In this document: piece by piece, positions 14,982 through 22,718 of the stretch
Position numbering within the stretch: the first letter of the stretch is position 1
Layout: each line of letters begins with the position of its first letter
Source: Caldithrix sp964598255
GTDB taxonomy: Bacteria > Calditrichota > Calditrichia > Calditrichales > Calditrichaceae
Reading direction: 5' to 3'
Assembly: GCA_964598255.1 (NCBI GenBank)
Contig: CAZRBA010000041.1
Coordinates: 1-30,048 of the forward strand
Length of the DNA: 30,048 bases
Translations under genes and position numbers: made by a program
The notes under the pieces: model-generated
What the model was told of the DNA's origin: nothing
What the model saw: the letters and a program-made list of their open reading frames with translations, nothing else
Databases searched by the model: none

Positions 14982-17405
14982 ATGCTAAAAAAATGTCTTT
15001 TGTCCGAAAATCAATTAAATAAACGGGTAGATCTTTCGCGTTTGCGCTTCGAAACAACAGCGGACATTCCTCCGCTCAAAACGGTTATCGGTCAGGAGCG
15101 CGCCGTCTCCTCCATTAATTTTGCACTCGGAATGGACCATTCGGGATACAACATTTTTGTTTCGGGTCATTACGGTAGCGGCCGCACGACCATTGTCATG
15201 GACTTGCTAAAAAGAATGGCTGCCAATGCTGAAACGCCCCCAGATTGTATTCTGGTTTACAATTTCGAAGCTCCGGACGAACCCATTTCCATTCAATTGC
15301 CTGCGGGTGAAGCCGTTGAATTTAAAGAACGTTTGCAAAAACTGATTACCAGCTTGCGCAAAGAATTGAAAAAATCATTCGAATCCAAACATTTCGATCA
15401 GGAAAAAACTAAACTAATCGATTCTTTCCAGCAAAAAAAGCAGGAATTACTAAATCAGTTGGAATTAGAGGCCAAAGCTTTGAATATCCAAATTCAAGCA
15501 TCAAATGTGGGTTATGTTACGGTTCCCTTTAAGGACGGCAAGCCGCTTACGGCTGAGGATTTTCAGCGTTTACCCAAAGAAGAACAAGATACGATCAACA
15601 ACAACATCAGCTATATTCAAAAGCGTATTCAATACGTATTACGCGAAATGAATATTTTGGATCGCAAATTAGCCGACAAGCTGGAGGAACTTACGCAAAA
15701 AACAGCACGATTTGTGGTTAACAATCATTTTGCGCACTTGCTGGAACTGTATCAACAATATGATGAAATTAAAAAATATCTGCAGCAGGCGGCCGAAGAT
15801 ATTACCAAAAATGTGGCCGCGTTTATCGGCAAGGAAGAAAACAGCCTGCCTGCCATTACACCACCTCCCATTCAGGTAGACAAATATCAGGTAAACGTTT
15901 TGATTGATAACGGCAAACAAAAAGGAGCACCCGTTGTTTTTGAATCCAATCCGTCTTATGCCAATTTGTTTGGCCGAATCGACAAAAAAGCTTATCAGGG
16001 ATTTATTTACACGGATTACACATTGATTAAATCGGGTTCGCTTTTGCAGGCCAACGGGGGCTATTTGGTTCTGGAAATCGAACAGTTACTCAAACATCCC
16101 TTTGTTTACGAGGCTTTAAAACGTACGTTGCGTTCCGGCACATTAAAAATCGAAGATTTTTCGGAGCTGGTCGGTTTGGCCACGGCTACATCGCCGCGTC
16201 CGCAACCAATTCCCATCCGGCTAAAAGTCGTTTTAATCGGTCAGGCCTATTTTTACCGTTTGCTGTATAATTTGGATGAAGAATTTCAGAAAATTTTTAA
16301 AGTGCGCGCCGATTTTGATGTGGAAGTTAAAGAAACACCTAAAACGTTGCAGCAATACGTACAATTCATTAGCCGGGTCGTACACGAGGAACAACTGCTT
16401 CATTTCGATCAGCAAGGCGTAGCCGCCATTATCGAATACGCTTATCGTTTGGCAGACAACCAAAAAAAGCTATCGGTTCGTTTCGGTGAATTGGTTAAAA
16501 CGATCCGCGAAGCTTCTTTTTGGGCACAACAAAAGCACCGTAAATTGGTTTCACGTCGGGATGTGGAAACGGCTATTGAAAACCGCATTTATCGCCATAA
16601 CTTAATCGAAGAAAAAATACACGAAGCCATTACCGAACGCACCATTAACATCGACGTAAGCGGATTTAAGGTGGGACAAATTAACGGATTGGCCGTTTAT
16701 GATTTGGGCGACCATGTTTTCGGACGACCTTCTCGGATTACCGTTAACACCTTTATCGGTTCGCGCGGCGTTATTAATATCGAACGGGAAGCAAAATTAA
16801 GCGGTAAAATTCACGATAAAGGCGTTTTGATTTTAAGCAGCTTTTTTTACCAGAAGTTCGGCCAAAACATGCCGCTTTCCTTCTCTGCTTCCATTACGTT
16901 CGAACAAAGTTACTCCGGCATCGACGGAGACAGTGCTTCGTCCGCCGAATTGTACGGGCTGATTTCATCGCTTTCCCAAGTTCCGATTAATCAGGGTATT
17001 GCCGTGACCGGTTCGGTTAATCAAAAAGGTGAAATTCAGGCCATCGGCGGCGTGAACGAAAAAATCGAAGGCTTTTTTAAAGTTTGCCAAAGCAAAGGAC
17101 TTACCGGCGAACAGGGCGTTATTATTCCAAGAGCCAACGTAAAAAATCTGTTATTAAAATCGGAAATAGTAGAAGCGGTTCGCCAAGGGAAATTTCGCAT
17201 TTGGGCTGTGGACAACATCGAGGACGGATTGTACATTTTAACAGGTAAAAAGTGCGGCAAACCGCATAAAGACGGAAGTTACACCAAAGATTCGATTTTT
17301 GAAAAGGTGCGGCAAAAATTATTCGATTTTGCCAAACAAACACAGGCTTTCCGACGGCAGATAGATCAGGCGACAAAAGCCGAAAACGGAAATGACGACG
17401 AGTAA
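14982..17405 (+). CDS. Lon-family ATP-dependent protease (AAA_32/LonB-like)
   Basis: The 807-residue protein starts at ATG 14982, seven bases after GGAG; the frame is open upstream to 14901 but without a ribosome-binding site. It has an AAA+ part with a Walker A-like GHYGSGRTT near residue 60, where arginine replaces the usual lysine, a long inserted coiled coil (about 120-260), and a C-terminal Lon protease domain with the catalytic serine in DGDSASSAE and catalytic lysine in GGVNEKIEGF. This is the soluble LonB-like family (substrate-binding Lon homologue), not classical LonA, which has an N-domain. It degrades proteins in the cytosol; its substrates are unknown. It is divergent from tRNA-Sec. 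Confidence 0.92.
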   Translation: MLKKCLLSENQLNKRVDLSRLRFETTADIPPLKTVIGQERAVSSINFALGMDHSGYNIFVSGHYGSGRTTIVMDLLKRMAANAETPPDCILVYNFEAPDEPISIQLPAGEAVEFKERLQKLITSLRKELKKSFESKHFDQEKTKLIDSFQQKKQELLNQLELEAKALNIQIQASNVGYVTVPFKDGKPLTAEDFQRLPKEEQDTINNNISYIQKRIQYVLREMNILDRKLADKLEELTQKTARFVVNNHFAHLLELYQQYDEIKKYLQQAAEDITKNVAAFIGKEENSLPAITPPPIQVDKYQVNVLIDNGKQKGAPVVFESNPSYANLFGRIDKKAYQGFIYTDYTLIKSGSLLQANGGYLVLEIEQLLKHPFVYEALKRTLRSGTLKIEDFSELVGLATATSPRPQPIPIRLKVVLIGQAYFYRLLYNLDEEFQKIFKVRADFDVEVKETPKTLQQYVQFISRVVHEEQLLHFDQQGVAAIIEYAYRLADNQKKLSVRFGELVKTIREASFWAQQKHRKLVSRRDVETAIENRIYRHNLIEEKIHEAITERTINIDVSGFKVGQINGLAVYDLGDHVFGRPSRITVNTFIGSRGVINIEREAKLSGKIHDKGVLILSSFFYQKFGQNMPLSFSASITFEQSYSGIDGDSASSAELYGLISSLSQVPINQGIAVTGSVNQKGEIQAIGGVNEKIEGFFKVCQSKGLTGEQGVIIPRANVKNLLLKSEIVEAVRQGKFRIWAVDNIEDGLYILTGKKCGKPHKDGSYTKDSIFEKVRQKLFDFAKQTQAFRRQIDQATKAENGNDDE

Positions 17406-17442
17406 GTCAAAAACCGTTTACGTAAATTAAGGAGAAAACATT

Positions 17443-18201
17443 ATGGCCGACGCAATTGATTATAAAATTTACGGCGACGATATGCAAATAGTGGAAGTTG
17501 AGCTGGATCCCAACGAGGGCATTCAGGCCGAAGCCGGAGCCATGCTGTACATGGAAGACGGTATCGAAATGCAAACCACCACCGGTGGCGGTATTTTTAA
17601 AGGTTTAAAACGCGTAATTACCGGTGAAAGTTTTTTTATTACCAATTTTGTACACCATGGTCCGGGCAAAGGACACGTGGCCTTTGCTGCTCCCTATCCC
17701 GGCAAAATTATCCCCATCGATCTAACCAATTTCGGTGGCAGAATTTTATGCCAAAAAGATGCCTTTTTGTGCGCCGCCTTAGGCATTGAAATCGAAGTGG
17801 CGTTTACAAAACGTTTGGGTGCAGGATTATTTGGCGGAGAAGGATTTATTTTACAGGAACTTACCGGAGACGGCATGGCTTTTGTTCACGCCGGCGGTAC
17901 TATTCTGGAACGGGACCTTGCCCCCGGAGAGCGGCTTCGCGTGGATACCGGATGTTTGGTGGCCATTGCTTCTACAGTTGAATATGATGTTCAGTTTGTA
18001 GGTGGATTTAAAAATGCACTGTTTGGCGGTGAAGGGATGTTTTTGGCGGTGTTGCGCGGCCCGGGTAAGGTGTATTTGCAAAGCTTACCGTTTTCGCGCA
18101 TGGCCGATCGTATTTACGCTGCTGCTCGCTTTGAACAGAAAGGCGAACAAAAAGGCATTGGCGGTTTGGGTATTTTCGGAAATTTGATTAGTGGAGATTA
18201 A
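17443..18201 (+). CDS. TIGR00266/AIM24 family protein
   Basis: This 252-residue protein shows the repeated beta-rich pattern of the TIGR00266 (AIM24-like) family: IQAEAGAMLYMEDGIEM near the N-terminus, the glycine-rich GGGIFKGLKRVITGESFFIT, GAGLFGGEGFILQELTGDG and NALFGGEGMFLAVLRGPG. The molecular function of the bacterial family is not established. ATG 17443 follows AAGGAG. It is 37 bases after the Lon-like gene and probably in the same transcript. It is followed by a repeat-rich gap. Confidence 0.93.
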   Translation: MADAIDYKIYGDDMQIVEVELDPNEGIQAEAGAMLYMEDGIEMQTTTGGGIFKGLKRVITGESFFITNFVHHGPGKGHVAFAAPYPGKIIPIDLTNFGGRILCQKDAFLCAALGIEIEVAFTKRLGAGLFGGEGFILQELTGDGMAFVHAGGTILERDLAPGERLRVDTGCLVAIASTVEYDVQFVGGFKNALFGGEGMFLAVLRGPGKVYLQSLPFSRMADRIYAAARFEQKGEQKGIGGLGIFGNLISGD

Positions 18202-18480
18202 CGAATTTTTCGGGAGTAAAAATCAAAGGAAAAAATTTAAAAAGCGGCCGGTTGACGAGTGGCGCCGCGCCAGTGGAGACGTCTCTAGGCACCGGCAAAA
18301 CCCTCCCGCCCTTCGGGCACCCTCCCTCAAAAGGGAGGGCCTTTCTTACCCAGTGCACCGAATCACGAATAACCATTCAACCATTCAACAATTCAACCAA
18401 TCAACTACTCAACTTTTTCTGCCACTGATCCACACAAATTGGCACTGATTTCCCTTAACCCTTTAATCTTAACCCTTGCT
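18202..18480. repeat. Dispersed palindromic plus TTCAAC repeat, copy A
   Basis: This 280-base stretch contains a palindromic unit (18246-18295) bounded by GCCGGT and ACCGGC with an inner TGGCGC/GCGCCA hairpin, then GCCC-TTC-GGGC and CCCTCCCT/AGGGAGGG hairpins, then TTCAAC-motif runs. About 110 bases (from about 18,296) match 29,772-29,883 at nearly every position, and the last 70 bases resemble 40-113. The CCCTCCCT hairpin may also act as terminator for the gene before it. Confidence 0.85.
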
Positions 18481-18607
18481 TCCTTCTTTACAGTACAAAA
18501 AATACTACAGGTTAATCGCTAAGGTTCGATAACTCAAAAAACGGAAAAGAGAATATTTAACAAATAAAATTCTCAAAAATAAACAAAAATCAAGTAAGAG
18601 TATCTGT

Positions 18608-19822
18608 GTGCAAAAACCATTAATAACACATAAATCGAATTTCGAAGTCGTCATTATCGGTGCAGGAATTGCCGGATCGGTAGCAGCTCGGTTGCTCGCC
18701 TCCAAGGGGATTTCCGTTTTATTGGTAGAAAAAGATTCTTTTTCGGGTAAAACAACAGCTTGCGGGGGCCTTTTCGATCGCCCGTATTTTGATCGTTACG
18801 TTAACGACCCAAATATTATGGAACAGGAAATCCGCAAGAACATATTTCATTTGCCGTGGGGTGATGTAGTCTATGAGTGCAATCAGGTAACAGTAAAGCG
18901 CCGCATTTACGATCGTTATTTGGCGGAAAAAGCAAAGAAAGCAGGTGCGGAATTGGTGAATTCGGTAAAAGCCATAAATTTTTCGCTTGAAGCTCCAGGA
19001 AAAGTAACCATTAAACTAAAACATATTCTTTCCGGAAAAGAACAAAAGGTAAGGGCAAAATGCGTTATTTTTGCCGATGGTCCCAATACATTGGCCCAAA
19101 AAAATCCCAAATTTGCCAAACAGGTAAAAAAGAAATATTGGGCCTATGCCTACGCTTATGAGGTGGAAGGAATCCCTGTTCCAAAAGACGAAGTACATAT
19201 TTATTTTGCACCGCAGCTCTTCTCTTGGGGCTATGGTTGGATTTTTCCCGATAAACAGGAGAGCAATGTAGGGGTAGGGACCCTTCTTTCCCAATCTGAA
19301 GGCAAAAAGATCAAGAAGAAACTCTTTTACTTTTTAAACGCATTTCCGCCGAGCGCCCGATTATTAAAAGATCGCAGCATCAAAGATAAAAAAGGCGGAC
19401 ACATTCCCATGTGGATGTTCAGAAAATTGACGGATGATTCGCAACTATTGCTTGGAGATGCGGGAGGAATGGTCAGTCCGCTTTTCGGGGCTGGTATTGA
19501 TTACGCGATTGATGCGGCCGAAGCAGCAGCCCAAGTCGTGTCAGACGCCTTGACCGTCAACAATTTTTCGGCTGAATTTCTAAAGCGATACGAACAAATA
19601 ATCGAACAGCGTTTTGGCCGCGATTTACGCAAACAAATGTTGCTGACACGTATTATTTTGTTGGCAAAAAAATTCGGCAAATTATGGCCGATAAAAATTT
19701 TGTCGGTTATTGCCTTCGGAAACAAATATTCGCGTTGGCAGAAAATAAAAATTTTAGTCTACCCTTTTCTGGGAAAGCCACGAGCCTTGAGGGAAACGGA
19801 CAAGGTTTTAAATCATAAATAA
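18608..19822 (+). CDS. Geranylgeranyl-reductase-family FAD protein
   Basis: This 404-residue flavoprotein has an N-terminal Rossmann FAD site (VVIIGAGIAGSVAARLLASKG, read in two parts: VVIIGAGIAG and SVAARLLASKG), the WGYGWIFPD stretch that corresponds to the PxxYxWxFP substrate motif of geranylgeranyl reductases, and a second FAD motif GDAGGMVSPLFGAGIDYA near residue 290. Family members reduce isoprenoid double bonds on chlorophyll, menaquinone or archaeal-type lipids. The start is GTG 18608; the ribosome-binding site is weak. The gene is 27 bases before a radical SAM gene, so they likely form an operon. Substrate is unknown. Confidence 0.85.
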   Translation: MQKPLITHKSNFEVVIIGAGIAGSVAARLLASKGISVLLVEKDSFSGKTTACGGLFDRPYFDRYVNDPNIMEQEIRKNIFHLPWGDVVYECNQVTVKRRIYDRYLAEKAKKAGAELVNSVKAINFSLEAPGKVTIKLKHILSGKEQKVRAKCVIFADGPNTLAQKNPKFAKQVKKKYWAYAYAYEVEGIPVPKDEVHIYFAPQLFSWGYGWIFPDKQESNVGVGTLLSQSEGKKIKKKLFYFLNAFPPSARLLKDRSIKDKKGGHIPMWMFRKLTDDSQLLLGDAGGMVSPLFGAGIDYAIDAAEAAAQVVSDALTVNNFSAEFLKRYEQIIEQRFGRDLRKQMLLTRIILLAKKFGKLWPIKILSVIAFGNKYSRWQKIKILVYPFLGKPRALRETDKVLNHK

Positions 19823-19849
19823 TGCAAATAACGAAAACGGAATTGAATA

Positions 19850-20935
19850 ATGAAAAGTCGCATTCAATTATTGTCGCGTCTGCCCGAATTTAAAGCATAT
19901 TACCATTTTGCTGCAGGTAAACCGCCGTTACCGGCCAATTTTACATTGAGCCTTCTTTATTCCTGCAATTCCCGTTGTGCAACGTGCAATGTGTATAAAA
20001 AGAAGGCAAGGAACTTAACCGTTGATGAATATGATAAAATTTTTACCCGAATTGGCAAAGCACCCTTTTGGTTTACCTTAAGCGGTGGCGAGCCGTTCTT
20101 ACGCAAGGATATTGTAGAGATAGTCAAAGTGCTCTACAAGCGATCGCAGCCGGCTATTATTAACATTCCCACCAACGGTAGCCTTTTTCGTGTTATTCCG
20201 CAACGCGTGGAAGAAATGCTCAAAGCTTGCCCGAACACTGAAATTATTATTAATCTTTCGTTAGACGAAATTAACGATAAACATGACAAAATACGTGGTT
20301 TTCCTGGTAACTGGCAACGGGCCATGGAAACCTATCGGCAATTAAAAGAGCTGAAACGTTATCGCAATTTTACCTTAGGAATTCACACCGTCATTTCCGT
20401 TTTTAATGTTAAGCGCTTTCCCGAAATATACCGGAGCTTAATCAAGCTGCAGCCCGATTCGTACATTACCGAAATTGCCGAAGAGCGCGTTGAATTGGGA
20501 ACTATAGGTGAAAAAATTACTCCGGATAAAGACGATTACGAGAAAGCCATTGATTTCCTGATTAACGAAATGCGCGGACATCATTTGAAGGGTGTAGCCG
20601 ATATCGCCCGCTCGTTTCGTATCGAATATTATCAGTTGGTAAAAAAATATCTGCGAAAACGTACCCAAATTATTCCCTGTTACGCCGGAATTTTATCTTG
20701 CCAAATTGCTCCGGACGGCGATGTGTGGCCCTGCTGTATTCGTGCCGATTCCATGGGCAATTTGCGCGAAGAGAATTATGATTTTAAGAAAGTGTGGAAC
20801 AGTGAAAATGCAACCCAAATTCGTCGCAGCATTAAAAACAAAGATTGCGCCTGCCCCCTGGCCAATGCCGCATATACCAATTTGTTGTTGCATGGCACTT
20901 CGTTGCTAAAAATTTTGGCCCGCCTGATATTCTAA
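19850..20935 (+). CDS. Radical SAM/SPASM-domain protein
   Basis: The 361-residue protein has the radical SAM CxxxCxxC site in LYSCNSRCATCNVY (about residues 42-49), the GGEPF motif (LSGGEPFLR) and a C-terminal SPASM-like cluster region: CYAGILSC, then CQIAPDGDVWPCC with the G-x4-C spacing, then DCACP. It can therefore bind one SAM cluster and one or two auxiliary 4Fe-4S clusters. SPASM proteins act on peptides, proteins and some small molecules; there is no small precursor peptide nearby. Its partner is probably the upstream flavoprotein. The reaction is unknown. Confidence 0.9.
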   Translation: MKSRIQLLSRLPEFKAYYHFAAGKPPLPANFTLSLLYSCNSRCATCNVYKKKARNLTVDEYDKIFTRIGKAPFWFTLSGGEPFLRKDIVEIVKVLYKRSQPAIINIPTNGSLFRVIPQRVEEMLKACPNTEIIINLSLDEINDKHDKIRGFPGNWQRAMETYRQLKELKRYRNFTLGIHTVISVFNVKRFPEIYRSLIKLQPDSYITEIAEERVELGTIGEKITPDKDDYEKAIDFLINEMRGHHLKGVADIARSFRIEYYQLVKKYLRKRTQIIPCYAGILSCQIAPDGDVWPCCIRADSMGNLREENYDFKKVWNSENATQIRRSIKNKDCACPLANAAYTNLLLHGTSLLKILARLIF

Positions 20936-21497
20936 ACAGGTATGCATCGGATTAAGATCGATATTTTTACATAAAAATACATATTCGTAACTAAATCCGA
21001 CGCGCTGATTAAGCGCAGTGTTTTGCAAATGAAAATCACCGTTCCTTGCATCTTTTTACCAGCAGGAGACCGCCCCAAGTGAATCCCTGTAAATCTCAGC
21101 GAAAAAATAAGACGGTAAAAACCCACGGAAAAGACCCAACCATTTGTTCTTAAACACAGACGGATTTGAAATATTTTGTAAAATACCGAATTGCCAAACG
21201 ATCGCGTTTTAACCGATTGCTGAAAATTGGGTTGTAAAAAAATTATACACGGCAATCAAAAAGTAAAAAAGCGATGCGGTTATCGGGATGAGACCGTTGG
21301 TACCAGTGAATGGGCATAGGTAAAATATCAAGGAGGATATTAGGTGCTAATTCTTTATTATTATTGAGCTTGAAAAATAAATTGACTCCGGCGAAACAAG
21401 GCCGTAAGTTTTCCGGCACCGATATTGGTCAGTTGGAAAAGTCTTTGCGGAGAATGGCACGACTATTGTATTAGCTTATTCTCTGAAAAACGGAAAT
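20936..21497. other. Long intergenic region with a possible structured RNA
   Basis: This 560-base region has no convincing gene. An open frame of 107 codons on the minus strand (20932-21255) overlaps it but has no ribosome-binding site. Around 21,051-21,119 TTTTTACC and GGTAAAAA can form an 8-bp closing stem around a segment with further possible pairing (CAGG/CCTG, GAGA/TCTC). The last part is the leader of the PorV-like gene. I match no known riboswitch. Confidence 0.5.
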
Positions 21498-22718
21498 ATG
21501 GAAATGAAGTACAGATTTTTTTCTCTTATAATCGGGATGATTTTTTTGGGGAACGTGTGGGCCGGTGACCATTTTGCAGGATTGTCCAGCAATCTTTTTC
21601 TCAGGGCCGAACTAAGTCCGCGGGCCGCCGCGCTTGGCGGAGCTTACGCTGCCATCGGCAATGACGTGTATGCCATGTTTTACAACCCCGCAGGTTTGGC
21701 TAATATGAAAAAAAGCCAGATCGGGTTTAACCACGTACAGTGGTTTCAGGATATTCGCATGCAAAATGTTAGTGCCGGATTTAAAATAGATCCACGTTTT
21801 TATGCGGCTGCGGCTTTCTCATACCTCGGAATGCCTTCCGTTCAAGGGAAAGACCGTTATGGTCAGGAAACGGAAGCGCTTAATGTAAATAGTTCCGTTC
21901 TTCAGCTTTCCATGGCATATAAGCTACACCCCAGTTTTTTTATCGGGTTCGGCGTTAAATATTTTCGTGATAATTTGGCGGGCTATGTGGCTTCGGGCTT
22001 TGCGTTCGACTTCGGTTTTTACATGGAAACCATTATTCCCCGTCTTAGTTTGGCTGCTACTGTTCGCAATTTAGGAAATCAAATTCGATACGACGAAATG
22101 AGCGAATCCATACCATTCAGCTACAGGCTGGGGCTTGGTTATCATATTCCTGAATTACACATGCGAGTGGGAATTGACGGCGTTCATTCGGAAGACCTTG
22201 GTTGGACATTGAAAACAGGTGTGGAATTTGATTTTTTGAATCGCGCGTTTTTACGTGTAGGCGGCGGTTGGTTGTCCGCCGATGGTATGCAGCCCTCGGT
22301 TGGCATTGGCGCCCGACCGATAAAAAATTTGGCGATCGATTACACATTGTTTAATCATCGCAATTTAGGCTTAACCCATCGGATCGGTTTGACGTTTGCT
22401 TTTTCATTGGGCGGGGGCAAGGAGCATTCTTTTTCGCAATCGATTCGCCTTTTGCAGCCACCGGAAAGATTGTACGGTTTTATTCAGGGCAATAAAATCA
22501 AGCTGGAATGGAGCGACGTACCCGGAGCCGCTTACAATGTGTATGTTCGCAAAAGCACGGATAGTCAGTGGAAAAAAGCCAATATTCGTTTGTTATGGGC
22601 TCATGAAACGCTTATTCCCAAGCCCAAAGTACCGGTATCAATCGATTTTGCGGTTACCAGTGTTATCAATGGTAAAGAAAGTACGTTTTCCAGAATTGTG
22701 ACGGTGAAAATAAAATGA
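21498..22718 (+). CDS. PorV/PorQ-like outer-membrane barrel with fibronectin-like C-terminus
   Basis: This 406-residue protein has a signal peptide (about 1-22, ending GNVWA), then the PorV/UPF0164 opening SPRAAALGGAYAAIGNDVYA and FYNPAGLA, which is typical of the FadL-like barrels that serve type IX secretion in FCB bacteria. Repeating amphipathic strands follow to about 310, with a C-terminal segment (from PPERLYGFIQGNKIKLEWSD) that resembles a fibronectin type III domain. ATG 21498 is the first start; ATG 21504 is an alternative. The stop overlaps the start of the next gene (ATGA), so the two are coupled. Confidence 0.87.
   Translation: MEMKYRFFSLIIGMIFLGNVWAGDHFAGLSSNLFLRAELSPRAAALGGAYAAIGNDVYAMFYNPAGLANMKKSQIGFNHVQWFQDIRMQNVSAGFKIDPRFYAAAAFSYLGMPSVQGKDRYGQETEALNVNSSVLQLSMAYKLHPSFFIGFGVKYFRDNLAGYVASGFAFDFGFYMETIIPRLSLAATVRNLGNQIRYDEMSESIPFSYRLGLGYHIPELHMRVGIDGVHSEDLGWTLKTGVEFDFLNRAFLRVGGGWLSADGMQPSVGIGARPIKNLAIDYTLFNHRNLGLTHRIGLTFAFSLGGGKEHSFSQSIRLLQPPERLYGFIQGNKIKLEWSDVPGAAYNVYVRKSTDSQWKKANIRLLWAHETLIPKPKVPVSIDFAVTSVINGKESTFSRIVTVKIK

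Noticed and set aside
20932..21255. 107-codon open frame on the minus strand
   Set aside because: No ribosome-binding site, low-complexity cysteine/phenylalanine-rich content and no recognisable domain; treated as intergenic, though a conserved element cannot be excluded.
21380..21450. Possible cyclic-di-GMP or other known riboswitch before the PorV-like gene
   Set aside because: The CCGG-rich stretch lacks the conserved loop sequences of the known classes I could compare by eye.
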